This document shows positions 17,351-24,744 of a DNA stretch of 64,000 nt, piece after piece. Both the position numbers and the translations under genes were made by a program. Location: positions 186,001 through 250,000 of the forward strand of contig NZ_WFGV02000001.1 of NCBI RefSeq assembly GCF_010095445.2, read 5' to 3'. The notes beneath the pieces are model-generated. The model made no database searches. It was not told the DNA's origin and worked only from the letters and a program-made list of their open reading frames with translations. Source of the DNA: Pseudomonas sp. TNT3. GTDB taxonomy: Bacteria; Pseudomonadota; Gammaproteobacteria; Pseudomonadales; Pseudomonadaceae. Positions within the stretch are counted from its first letter, which is position 1; every line of letters begins with the position of its first letter.

Positions 17351-17716
17351 TCACTTGGTCAGCCAGGACTCAACCGTCGCGGAGCCGTGCTCAGCTTTCC
17401 ACTCTTTAAGAGTCTTGTGGTTGCCGCCTTTGGTTTCGACGACTTCACCGGTGTTGGGGTTTTTGTAGATCTTCACCTGGCGTGGCTTACGGCTGCCGGA
17501 TTTTGCATCGGCTGCAGGAGCTCTACGACCAGCTTGCGGGTCGAGCAAATTGATTACGTTTTGAAGGCTGTAACCGTACTCTGCCAGCAAAGCGCGCAGC
17601 TTGGTCTCGAATTCAATTTCTTTCTTCAGGCCATCATCACCTTTCAGCGCTTCGAGGGCTTGGAGCTGTTCAGCCAGGTGTTTTTCGAGCTGGCGGAATT
17701 CTGCGAGTTTGGACAT
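17351..17716 (-). CDS. MvaT/MvaU-type H-NS-like xenogeneic silencer
   Basis: This 121-residue protein matches Pseudomonas MvaT/TurA-type proteins in length and layout. The N-terminal helix and coiled coil MSKLAEFRQLEKHLAEQLQ (1-60) drive oligomerisation; a linker with INLLDPQAGRR follows; the C-terminal domain has KPRQVKIYKNPNTGEVVETK and GGNHKTLKEWK. Such proteins bind AT-rich DNA and silence acquired genes. Located inside the accessory region, it may control the element itself or add to the core MvaT/MvaU pair. A decayed second copy lies 1.1 kb away, with a related terminator. Confidence 0.92.
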   Translation of the reverse strand: MSKLAEFRQLEKHLAEQLQALEALKGDDGLKKEIEFETKLRALLAEYGYSLQNVINLLDPQAGRRAPAADAKSGSRKPRQVKIYKNPNTGEVVETKGGNHKTLKEWKAEHGSATVESWLTK

Positions 17717-17886
17717 GGAAACCCCGGATTAGTAACGTTCAGCACTTTATAAAAAATGCGCTCAATTGAATAGTAACTCGTAAAACAGGGAGGCCGCGAA
17801 AGCTGAGTGCAACACCTCACTCTCCGTTAAGGTGCCGCCATGTCCTATACTGAACTCAGCATTGAGGAGAGCGCGACGACTCAAGT

Positions 17887-18144
17887 CTAGGCTTCTTGGT
17901 TTAGAAGCTCGGACGGAGCATCAAATCGAAGGCCCTGATCGTCGGCTGCCTCCATTATGATATAGCCCAACTTGGTCATGGTTTGTTCATAGAGCTGCAG
18001 TACCTGCTCCAGCCGCTCCAGTTCCGCAATGTTACGGCCATCAATCGGCTTGAACTGCATTTCCTCGTGGCGCAGCGCCTCCACCTGCTGCCCCAACGCC
18101 AAAGCGCTGCGCAATTGCTCAGTTATCTTCAGGGTCTCACTCAT
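17887..18144 (-). CDS. Small hypothetical coiled-coil protein, 85 aa
   Basis: I do not recognise a family. The product is acidic and helical, with a leucine-spaced stretch (IAELERLEQVLQLYEQTM) that could form a short coiled coil. CTCCCCCTC on the plus strand is GAGGGGGAG on the coding strand, a fair ribosome site before the ATG. It lies just upstream of the MvaT-like gene on the same strand, but a gap of 170 bases suggests separate transcription. Confidence 0.5.
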   Translation of the reverse strand: MSETLKITEQLRSALALGQQVEALRHEEMQFKPIDGRNIAELERLEQVLQLYEQTMTKLGYIIMEAADDQGLRFDAPSELLNQEA

Positions 18145-18192
18145 TGAGGGGGAGTTCCTTATTTGTGGGCTTGGATTGTTTACACATCAACA

Positions 18193-18468
18193 TTACCGAA
18201 ACGTCACTTGCGCACTAGGCTCAGTCGCAATTCCGCGTACTTCCTCCAAACCGTCGATACGGCTGGATTGCACGGGTGACACATGGCACGAAATGAGCCC
18301 AGAAACCTCGGTCAAACCTCCTGAGGCCAGTAGCTTCTGTCTACGCCCCTCCAGAATTGCTGAGATTTTCGCAGTGGCGCGCCCAAAGCCTATCAGCGCT
18401 AGATCGCCTGAAATAGCTTCTTCCACTGTCATTGAGAAGCCTAGCGTCAAAGTTTCCGTTATTGCCAA
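18193..18468 (-). CDS. Small hypothetical protein, 91 aa
   Basis: I do not recognise a family. The frame gives a mixed alpha/beta sequence with the segment GDLALIGFGRATAKISAILEG and no membrane helix. It reads in the same direction as the 85-aa gene, 48 bases downstream of it, and could form a pair with it. The support is only frame length and composition. Confidence 0.35.
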   Translation of the reverse strand: MAITETLTLGFSMTVEEAISGDLALIGFGRATAKISAILEGRRQKLLASGGLTEVSGLISCHVSPVQSSRIDGLEEVRGIATEPSAQVTFR

Positions 18469-18593
18469 GTCGAGCTCTTCCGTAGGGTTTTGCCCTATTT
18501 ATCTACGGTTATCCCTGAGGGCATGGCTGCGCTATGAACTAAACTTCATAACCCTGACTCTCACCGTTTCCACTACAGGAGACACCCAACACC

Positions 18594-18743
18594 ATGAGCA
18601 CCAAAGCGTTCTTGGCAATGCTCGTAATCACTGCCCTCATCTGGCTAGTGACGGTGTGGACTGTCACCGGCTGGTATACATCCGACGCGGTGGACTCATC
18701 ACCATCAGAGGCCAGCAGCACGCTGGAGCAGGAAGCATCGTGA
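18594..18743 (+). CDS. 49-aa single-span membrane peptide
   Basis: CAGGAGACA lies upstream of the ATG at 18594. The peptide opens MSTKAFLAMLVITALIWLVT, one membrane helix, and ends with a Ser/Glu-rich polar tail. The stop overlaps a GTG that opens the next frame (GTGA), so the two may be coupled. Peptides like this occur in phage and integrative-element backbones, but I cannot assign a role. Confidence 0.4.
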   Translation: MSTKAFLAMLVITALIWLVTVWTVTGWYTSDAVDSSPSEASSTLEQEAS

Positions 18744-18835
18744 GCGCGAATGAACTGATGTGTTTCATGGTGGGACGACTGGGGATGTGCTGGATGCTTC
18801 TGATTTGGCAAGCGAGCACCGTGTTTGCCGGGTGA
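18740..18835 (+). CDS. 31-aa hydrophobic peptide coupled to the preceding frame
   Basis: It starts at a GTG inside the stop of the preceding frame and ends in TGA at 18835. The peptide is hydrophobic in its second half (MCWMLLIWQASTVFAG). No family is recognised. The overlap is the main support. Confidence 0.25.
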   Translation: MSANELMCFMVGRLGMCWMLLIWQASTVFAG

Positions 18836-19261
18836 ACTAGCGTTTCTTGTAGCCGTGTACTTGGTGAGCCTTAGAGTGCGTACGGCAATTCCACCACACC
18901 ACTCGTGTACTTCGCTTCCTCGGGATCGAACATGCCCGTGTGAAATGCTCACCTGAATCTTCTTGCACAGCGACTGCTACGCCAGGGGCTTCTCCGTAGC
19001 TCGCATCATGTAAGTTGCGATAGCTTCTTTGATCGGAGCTATCGATCGGACGTTTGCCGAACATCTGACTGCAGCAAATCTCCTGCTTCAGCGGATCTGA
19101 GGATCCAGGTAGATTACAACCACTCACTGAGTAGACGCGGGATCGACGTGGGAACCATCAGTCCGTGGCACGGCACTTCGTAGGTAGCATCTCCACGCCT
19201 TACAGATGATGACTTCGTAACAGGCAACAACATCTTCCACCCCCTTCTGATCCAGAGACGA
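18836..19261. other. Region without a supported gene
   Basis: About 425 bases. A 96-codon frame on the minus strand from 19127 is Cys-, Ser- and Arg-rich and does not read as a folded protein. I see no repeat, hairpin or promoter worth naming. It is probably decayed sequence downstream of the umuDC remnant. Confidence 0.4.
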
Positions 19262-19650
19262 TCACCTGCAATACACAGTCCACAACTGATCGACGCGCGT
19301 TGTAAAACTCTGACTCATCATCTCGCGCCGCATGCCCCAATCAGGATTGGTTGGCACACTCGCCAAGCGCAGTGTTCCCCTACCCCACCGTTCATTGATC
19401 GAATCCAACACGTCCATCACTTTCTCTGTCGCCTCCGGCTGGGTGACCGAAAAGAGATCTTCGGTGTACTCACCTTTCTGGCATAGATTGACTAGGAGTA
19501 CCTCGGCTTTGCTGTATTTGAAGCCAGGTCGGAAGACCATATTTACCGCGTCCACCGCAGCTTTTGTCATCAACCGAACGTCATCTGTTGGATATCTGGA
19601 CTCCCCCTGCTGCCAACGAGCCGAGAATGGTGACGCTTATGATGCATGCC
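19262..19650 (-). pseudogene. umuDC remnant: Collapsed umuD-umuC operon remnant
   Basis: On the minus strand the last 110 or so codons of umuC (rulB) are clear: YPTDDVRLMTKAAVDAV, RPGFKYSKAEVLLVNL, EYTEDLFSV, INERWGRGTLRLASVPTNP and DWGMRREMMSQSFTTR, ending at 19262. Just upstream, in another frame, SVTILGSLAAGGVQ reads like the first codons of an umuD/rulA gene, with an ATA where the start codon should be. The rest of umuD and most of umuC are gone, so an internal deletion joined the two ends near 19590. A SOS box precedes it. The umuC end is certain; the umuD end is by eye. Confidence 0.75.
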
Positions 19651-19660
19651 TTGATCGAGA

Positions 19661-19676
19661 CTGCATATGCATACAG
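19661..19676 (-). promoter_or_regulatory. LexA SOS box
   Basis: CTGCATATGCATACAG fits the LexA consensus CTG-N10-CAG with an AT-rich palindromic centre. It stands about 20 bases before the umuD-like start on the minus strand, the place expected for umuDC. It now drives only the scar. Confidence 0.75.
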
Positions 19677-19816
19677 TTAACGTCGAAGCGCGCTTGCGGC
19701 CAATCTCAAGCGAGAAAAATTGCGACCGAAGGATTCCACGGGAGCAGAATCCGCAGGAAGGTCAGGAGTCATGATGGTTGAACCCTGAGCACTTTCCGCT
19801 GTGCCGTAGACACTGC

Positions 19817-19845
19817 TGCAAGTCGGTTCTTCGCGTAAGCGGCTA
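19817..19845 (+). repeat. 29-bp direct repeat, left copy
   Basis: The sequence matches the copy at 20130 in 26 of 29 bases, with the three mismatches together; the shared core is TTCTTCGCGTAAGCGGCTA. The two copies, 313 bases apart, bracket the CcdA-like gene. Confidence 0.8.
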
Positions 19846-19905
19846 GGTGTTTTTCAGGACGCCTTTGTCTACTCTTATGAACGCGAGTGAACGGGAGACA
19901 ACGCC

Positions 19906-20067
19906 ATGCAGACTCAGGACAAAATTTATTTGGAGCAGGAGCAGGCCGAGGCACTGAGGAGGGTACAGTGCGAGCAATGGCTGGCAGAGAATAGCGAAGC
20001 CGTAAATGCCTACAACGAAGAAGTGGAGGCCCACGGCGTGTTCAGCGACAACATACGGAGCTTTTGA
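19906..20067 (+). CDS. CcdA-like antitoxin, short form, without toxin
   Basis: CGGGAGACA precedes the ATG. The 53-residue product ends CEQWLAENSEAVNAYNEEVE and then AHGVFSDNIRSF, the toxin-binding tail of CcdA-family antitoxins. The N-terminal ribbon-helix-helix DNA-binding part (about 35 residues) is missing and replaced by a short acidic start, so autoregulation is probably lost. A ccdB gene should follow; the downstream frame does not encode one. Such a tail could still neutralise a CcdB toxin from elsewhere. A 29-bp direct repeat flanks the gene on both sides, which suggests rearrangement. Confidence 0.6.
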   Translation: MQTQDKIYLEQEQAEALRRVQCEQWLAENSEAVNAYNEEVEAHGVFSDNIRSF

Positions 20068-20129
20068 TGGCTCGGTTCCCACGAGTAGGCATAACGAGGT
20101 TGCGACAGCAGGCAAGCAGGGAAATCGAA

Positions 20130-20158
20130 TGCAAGTTACTTCTTCGCGTAAGCGGCTA
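20130..20158 (+). repeat. 29-bp direct repeat, right copy
   Basis: Second copy of the repeat at 19817. It ends ten bases before the stop of the metallophosphoesterase gene on the other strand. Confidence 0.8.
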
Positions 20159-20168
20159 TCTCAAGCTT

Positions 20169-20897
20169 TCAAAACTCGATAATCAGATCAGGAACAAAAC
20201 CGGTATTCTCCCCTGGATAGCCGCGCGGATTTGAAACCAAACGGCAGCCATTTTTGTTGAAGTTTGCCGCTACATGCGTGTGCCCGTAGATCCAAAAAAC
20301 AGCGCCCTCCAACAAATCCGACCAGTCATTCGCATAGGCAGCCGCCAGGTGGCCGGCATGCTCTTCAGAGAGATAGTCTGCCACCGGCGCGTCATGGGTG
20401 ATCACCAGCGTTTTGCCGTCGAAGGGTTTACCTAATTCCTGAGCTAGCCAGTTGTAGGCCGTCCTTGATTTGGCAATCAGATCAGTAGGCCGCAAGCGTC
20501 GGTAGCTCACGTCAGCTCTTATCATACGAAAATCGTTCATCCATTCAGCAGCCATGCGGGTAGCGGCCTGGACATCTCCAGTCGATGTGTAATCAGTCCA
20601 ACCCGTAGTAACTAGAAAACGGGTTTCATCCAGAATCAGCACCTCATTTTCCAGTACATGCACATGCGGTAAAGCTGCATCCTTCATCTTCCGCAGTGTG
20701 TGATCGATGTAACCGTCGTAATACTCATGATTCCCGCACACGTAGATCACCGGACACTGGAATGTCTCGTTGGCCCATTTCACACCTCTCGACTTCAGAT
20801 CGATGTCACCGGCGAGAATGACAACATCAGCATCGCTTGGGGCGGGATCGAATCGAGCGAATTCGCTGTGGAGATCTGAATAGATTTGAAACCTCAC
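20169..20897 (-). CDS. Calcineurin-like metallophosphoesterase
   Basis: The GTG at 20897 is preferred, since TTAGGGAG precedes it by seven bases and the product then starts MRFQIYSDLHSEF (GTG read as Met), placing metal motif I DLH at the N-terminus as usual. Motif II VILAGDIDL, motif III YVCGNHEYYDG, His in VITHDAP and the final WIYGHTHVAANF are all present, so a two-metal phosphoesterase is likely active. The 242-residue length is normal for the family. The substrate is unknown; nucleotide or phosphoprotein targets are both found in relatives. It stands alone. Confidence 0.85.
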   Translation of the reverse strand: MRFQIYSDLHSEFARFDPAPSDADVVILAGDIDLKSRGVKWANETFQCPVIYVCGNHEYYDGYIDHTLRKMKDAALPHVHVLENEVLILDETRFLVTTGWTDYTSTGDVQAATRMAAEWMNDFRMIRADVSYRRLRPTDLIAKSRTAYNWLAQELGKPFDGKTLVITHDAPVADYLSEEHAGHLAAAYANDWSDLLEGAVFWIYGHTHVAANFNKNGCRLVSNPRGYPGENTGFVPDLIIEF

Positions 20898-20999
20898 CGG
20901 AATACTCCCTAAAAAACGCTGAACGCACTCCTCCGCCCTCACAATGCAAGATCGAACGCGAGGTAATCGCCTTTCACTTGAGCGCCTCGCCGTATGCTC

Positions 21000-21218
21000 T
21001 CAATTGTGAGTAGGCTCGGTAGCTCCCCAGTCTGGTGGGTTCTCGACGATATCGATCGACATCCTCAATTCAAGTTGCATGTGTGCAAAAACCTTATCGA
21101 GACTCGGATGTGCGCCCGAGTCGCGCAACATAGTCACTAGCTGCAGTAGCTCTCGACCTCGCGCAACAGGCATCTGAACATCGCGGTACACCGTGTCGTC
21201 ATCGTTGAAGGCCATCAC
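21000..21218 (-). CDS. Small hypothetical protein, 72 aa
   Basis: I do not recognise a family. The product is acidic with the segment VARGRELLQLVTMLRDSGAH, two helices, and a short tail. No signal peptide or membrane helix. It is the most downstream of five leftward small genes between 21.0 and 24.0 kb that could be cargo of the integrative element. Confidence 0.45.
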   Translation of the reverse strand: MMAFNDDDTVYRDVQMPVARGRELLQLVTMLRDSGAHPSLDKVFAHMQLELRMSIDIVENPPDWGATEPTHN

Positions 21219-21277
21219 CGATTACCTGTAATGGGTTGCGATGTTGATGCCAAGATTTTGTAGGGTAATGCAAGGAG

Positions 21278-21658
21278 CTAATGGGTGATGAGCGATGGAC
21301 AGTCGGTTTCACTCGCCCTAGACCGAAGGAAGGTTTGGAAACTTGGACGCCCATGGCACTTTTTAAAGGACGCGATGACATACCGAGAATTCATTGTGGT
21401 TAGTACCCAGAAGCGCCCCTCTTTTCGCACCAAACGGATTGTTGAGGTACGCATGAGATGGCCATCCGAAAACTGTCCTTCCAGGTCGCGTCTGCTGTGT
21501 TCAAACAAAACTCCGTACGCCAACCCGGCCGAAAAGAACACGTCGCTCAAGTAAGCTGTGATCGGTGCTTCGTAGACCTGTTTTTGCGCTCGAATAACCC
21601 GTAGTAAGTGAAAATCTGTGAGCCGCTTGAAATGGAATTCAACGTTGTTGTCCTGCAT
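21278..21658 (-). CDS. Hypothetical protein, 126 aa
   Basis: I do not recognise a family. The protein starts MQDNNVEFHFKRLTDFHLLR, is basic, and contains a mixed alpha/beta pattern with SRYVIASFKKCHGRPSFQTF near the end. No signal peptide or membrane helix. It may belong with the neighbouring small genes, but the gaps of 45-60 bases do not show coupling. Confidence 0.5.
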   Translation of the reverse strand: MQDNNVEFHFKRLTDFHLLRVIRAQKQVYEAPITAYLSDVFFSAGLAYGVLFEHSRRDLEGQFSDGHLMRTSTIRLVRKEGRFWVLTTMNSRYVIASFKKCHGRPSFQTFLRSRASETDCPSLITH

Positions 21659-21705
21659 TTTTTGCCCCTGCTCGACCGTTCATGGCACAGCCATGGCTAT
21701 GAAGA

Positions 21706-22128
21706 TCAGTAGATTTTGCAGACGTCTGTTAGTGACGAAGGATCAAAATTATCGGCATGAACGTCCGTATAAATTTGTCCACTTGCGACCTCAATGACTG
21801 AGACCGCAACGCCGAGTTGGTCATACCCAATGGCCAGGCTAATCAGCTTTTCCATCTTCCAGCTATCCCACTTATTCATCCATGCTGGAGTCATCACCTG
21901 AAGCTCGGTGACCACAGTGGACGAATCTCCTTGATTAAGGATCTCCTTCAAGCTTTTAACGTCACTCGTCATCTGAATAAACGACCACGTCCGACCTTCC
22001 TCGCTATGTTCTAAGCAGACGTGAAAACAATGCAGTTCCAGTAATCGCCCAACCACGTGCCAGTTGCTATACCCCTCACCGAACATTCCAGGGATACCGG
22101 CAAGAGCGCTGTCGTGTGTTCGAAACAT
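21706..22128 (-). CDS. Hypothetical protein, 140 aa
   Basis: I do not recognise a family. The sequence is mixed alpha/beta with many aromatic residues (GEGYSNWHVVGRLLELHCFH) and an acidic C-terminal end (DVHADNFDPSSLTDVCKIY). Small acidic proteins of this sort in accessory regions are sometimes immunity proteins, but no toxin gene is next to it, so I leave it unassigned. It lies 33 bases downstream of the next gene in the same direction. Confidence 0.5.
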   Translation of the reverse strand: MFRTHDSALAGIPGMFGEGYSNWHVVGRLLELHCFHVCLEHSEEGRTWSFIQMTSDVKSLKEILNQGDSSTVVTELQVMTPAWMNKWDSWKMEKLISLAIGYDQLGVAVSVIEVASGQIYTDVHADNFDPSSLTDVCKIY

Positions 22129-22161
22129 CTTTAAAACTCCGTAAATTTACTGCTTCTAAGA

Positions 22162-22584
22162 TCAAAAAATGGACATGATCGTGCTGAAACTCGCGGTCTT
22201 CTCGTGTCCTGCCCCTGCGAGGACGTAGACGGTATTCCTGGTCTCAAAAAGAAAGCCCTCTTCAAAGGACGTGGCGAAGGTGGTACGTACCCAATCGCCG
22301 ATGTCGAAGCGCCTCTGACTGTCAAAGCGTACGTTGCGGGCATAAACAATTAGGGGCAGTTGGCCGGCTGCTTGGATTTTTGCGAACTCGTCTTCTGTGA
22401 CGTCAACTTTGAAGATCGTCCAGTCCTCCACTAAGCAATACGGCTTGCCTGGATAGAGAGCTTGCACGAGCCCGATGAGAATCTCGTCTGAGTCGATGGG
22501 CCCTTGGCGAGGGGCTCCTGGGCCATTGAGAAGCTCGCTATCTGATGTTGGCTCGTTCACTGTGCATCCTCTTTGCTTTGGCAA
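22162..22584 (-). CDS. Hypothetical protein (DUF6957-like), 140 aa
   Basis: The middle of this protein, PYCLVEDWTIFKVDVTEDEF, then LPLIVYARNV, RFDIGDWVRTTF and FETRNTVYVLAG, resembles what I recall of DUF6957 proteins of Pseudomonas, a group with no known role. The N-terminal 30 residues are low-complexity and polar. It is cytoplasmic by sequence. AGAGGATG overlaps its start region, giving a fair ribosome site. It could be co-transcribed with the 140-aa gene downstream. Confidence 0.55.
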   Translation of the reverse strand: MPKQRGCTVNEPTSDSELLNGPGAPRQGPIDSDEILIGLVQALYPGKPYCLVEDWTIFKVDVTEDEFAKIQAAGQLPLIVYARNVRFDSQRRFDIGDWVRTTFATSFEEGFLFETRNTVYVLAGAGHEKTASFSTIMSIF

Positions 22585-22790
22585 TACATATAAAATCTTC
22601 AGGCGAGCCTGCCCCTTACGAGCAGGAGCTTAGGAAGCCCTACTGCTCACTGCTTCCTAGCGCTCCGGCCCGGAGAGTGAAGGAGTAGATTCCGTGTCAT
22701 CAACCCAGATTTATCACTCACTTAAATATATAGATTTGAGTGAGAAGTAGCAAACACGGCATACCGTTCGGTTTACAGAGGACGGATCGA

Positions 22791-23252
22791 ATGTCATTAC
22801 GGATGGCGTACGCAGCGGTGCTGCAATTCGTTAGAACAGGCCGTGGGTTGCTGCAGCAGGACATCGCTGTACGGGTGACGCATTCACACGTCAGTCAACT
22901 TGAGGCCGCTAAAACGTCACCGACCTTGGAGGCCAATGAAGATCTGGCATCGGCACTCAACCTGAATCCCGTGACGCTGCTTACCCTAGTCCAGGCGTCA
23001 TACGAGCAAAAATCAGCACGCGAAATACTGCAGATAGCCCTCGATGAATTGGAAGCGCTGGCATTGCTAGACGAACCGCTCCCTACAGAACCCAAGAAAC
23101 TCAGGCCACCAAGAACGATAGATGCGGAAAAAAAGCGAGAGGCTGTTCAGCGACTGAAGCACGAAGGATATACGCCAACGCAGGTATCGCAAAAGCTGGG
23201 GATACCGAGACCGAGTGTGGGCCGCTACTGGCACAAATCAGACACAAAGTAG
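22791..23252 (+). CDS. Xre-family regulator with C-terminal HTH
   Basis: The ATG at 22791 opens a 153-residue protein; the upstream frame is not protein-like. The N-terminal half is a Cro/CI-type HTH, with LQQDIAVRVTHSHVSQLEAAKTSPTL as helices 2 to 4. The C-terminal part, RLKHEGYTPTQVSQKLGIPRPSVGRYW, is a second HTH of the resolvase/Hin kind. Two DNA-binding units in one small protein suggest a regulator of element genes or recombination. It is divergent from the leftward genes on its left and convergent with the gene on its right. Confidence 0.75.
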   Translation: MSLRMAYAAVLQFVRTGRGLLQQDIAVRVTHSHVSQLEAAKTSPTLEANEDLASALNLNPVTLLTLVQASYEQKSAREILQIALDELEALALLDEPLPTEPKKLRPPRTIDAEKKREAVQRLKHEGYTPTQVSQKLGIPRPSVGRYWHKSDTK

Positions 23253-23343
23253 GCATCAGTTTGGCTGCCCTGCCTCAAGACCGTATGCCACTGCGTCTGA
23301 TTTTCAGGTGTAATGCCCCCAGTCGATTCTTTGAGAGACCGGG

Positions 23344-23952
23344 CTATGCTTCTTTCCGTGCAATGGCCCTCACCGACTTTGTTGCCAAAAATGCGGCAGT
23401 TAATAACTGTTCCGCTAACCATTCGGCTTCACTGGTAGTGAAAATCCAACGAACCCAGCCAAAACTCAAATAAATGTACTGTCCTTCTAGCCCTATTTGA
23501 ACGTCGTAATAGGGCTCCTCATCGTCCTCAAATTCTATAATGGGTTCAGGATCCAACAGAGTTCCGACAATGAGGAACTCTCCTCCTGTGTTCACAATTT
23601 GGAGAAAATCGGATTGCTCTGGCGATCCAAACGTTTCATTGCGCTGAATGAGTGTGCGCCAAAACTCGAGACTCGTTTGATGTTTTGACTTATCCGACTC
23701 ACTGTCATCATGATCATTGGTGTTGATGATTGCCTCTATTAGACCCAACCCCACATCATGTGCCTGAAGAGATGTAAAACTGACGTTGAAATCGTGCAGC
23801 CGTACCCGTACCAGCTGCGACGCAGTGAGTTTGACAGTCGTACGAAAATCTTCATTCGTTCCTGGGAACATGAACGTTTCAGATGACTTGAAGGTGAGGC
23901 TGGATTTCAATCGTTTATTGCTGCCCATAGCATTCTCGAGAAGTTGGCTCAT
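23344..23952 (-). CDS. Hypothetical protein, 202 aa
   Basis: I do not recognise a family. The protein is acidic, with a strand-rich N-terminal half, a central acidic loop (HDDSESDKS) and a C-terminal section containing GQYIYLSFGWVRWIFTTSEAEWLAEQLLTAA split into two parts by an aromatic-rich strand. No signal or membrane helix. It follows the recombinase operon in the same direction after a 380-base gap, and is probably cargo. Confidence 0.5.
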   Translation of the reverse strand: MSQLLENAMGSNKRLKSSLTFKSSETFMFPGTNEDFRTTVKLTASQLVRVRLHDFNVSFTSLQAHDVGLGLIEAIINTNDHDDSESDKSKHQTSLEFWRTLIQRNETFGSPEQSDFLQIVNTGGEFLIVGTLLDPEPIIEFEDDEEPYYDVQIGLEGQYIYLSFGWVRWIFTTSEAEWLAEQLLTAAFLATKSVRAIARKEA

Positions 23953-24330
23953 GAATGTATAAACGGATCGATTTCGAAAAACCTTTAGCGGATTTCAAAA
24001 TATTTTTTAGCTGGTATGACTGAGGGATAAATCGACCCTAGCCAAGCAAGGAATAGAGAGAAATTCAGGCCTCATTGAGAGAGCTTCGATCCATGGCCTG
24101 CTAGATACTCAGCTTCGCCATGTGAGATATGTATGTGCAAGGCTACGAGGTGATGCTGAGTTCCTGACAGATCCCCTGCGCACGGAGCAGCCTGTCATGG
24201 CTTGGCAGCATAAATGACGCTGTTCTCGCCCCGATCTTTCACTGAACTGACGCGTTTCCTAAACCTCAGCGACAAAGCTCAGAATATGACCACGAGCAAT
24301 ATGGAGAATTTAACCTCGCGACTTACCCAC
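23953..24330. other. Gap with a possible short gene remnant
   Basis: No full gene. On the plus strand a frame without a start codon runs from about 24021 to a stop at 24217 and reads like protein (LLDTQLRHVRYVCARLRGDA, then LTDPLRTEQPVMAW). I do not recognise it; it could be the 3' end of a lost gene. The rest shows no motif. Confidence 0.35.
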
Positions 24331-24744
24331 TCAAGGCTTAGGGAAATTAACCACCTTGCTATCTTGTTGCTGTTCCAGCTCTGCGACTTTCTTCCTCAGC
24401 GTGAAAACCTCATACACCAAAGAAACATTTTTCTGCAGGGCTATCTTATAGTCACGTTCCAAAGACTTGTATTTCTCCTTGAGTAACTTATCTGCCGCAA
24501 CTGTACTTTTGACATCCTCCATGCTGGAGACGCGAACAGCAGAAATCTGAAATTGCTGTCGCTTTGCCGCTTCATCGATTGCTCTACACAGCTCTGGATA
24601 TCGCAGGTTTTTAATCGAACCCCGTTTCCTACCAGCCTCAAGGGCAACGGTATCATTGTTGATCAGGGTGCCCTTCGGTAGGATCTCTGGCTCATCTCGT
24701 TCCAGCCGATCTAAAGCGGAGAGGTAGTTTTCTTCTGCGCTCAT
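24331..24744 (-). CDS. Srap/GmtX-like small recombination accessory protein
   Basis: The 137-residue protein is the last gene of the recombinase operon; its ATG overlaps the stop of the gene before it (ATGA). Residues about 25-65 (LINNDTVALEAGRKRGSIKN then LRYPELCRAIDEA) look like an HTH, similar in style to TnpC of Tn554. Residues about 85-130 form a coiled coil (YKSLERDYKIALQKNVSLVY and onward). Its place and layout match the accessory protein of strand-biased circularizing elements (srap) or GmtX. The match is by architecture, not alignment. Confidence 0.65.
   Translation of the reverse strand: MSAEENYLSALDRLERDEPEILPKGTLINNDTVALEAGRKRGSIKNLRYPELCRAIDEAAKRQQFQISAVRVSSMEDVKSTVAADKLLKEKYKSLERDYKIALQKNVSLVYEVFTLRKKVAELEQQQDSKVVNFPKP

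Noticed and set aside
18837..19127. A 96-codon frame on the minus strand
   Set aside because: Cys/Ser/Arg-rich, no hydrophobic core pattern, no ribosome site.
20068..20168. A ccdB toxin gene after the CcdA-like frame
   Set aside because: The frame that follows (MARFPRVGITRLRQ) does not resemble CcdB and runs into the phosphoesterase gene.
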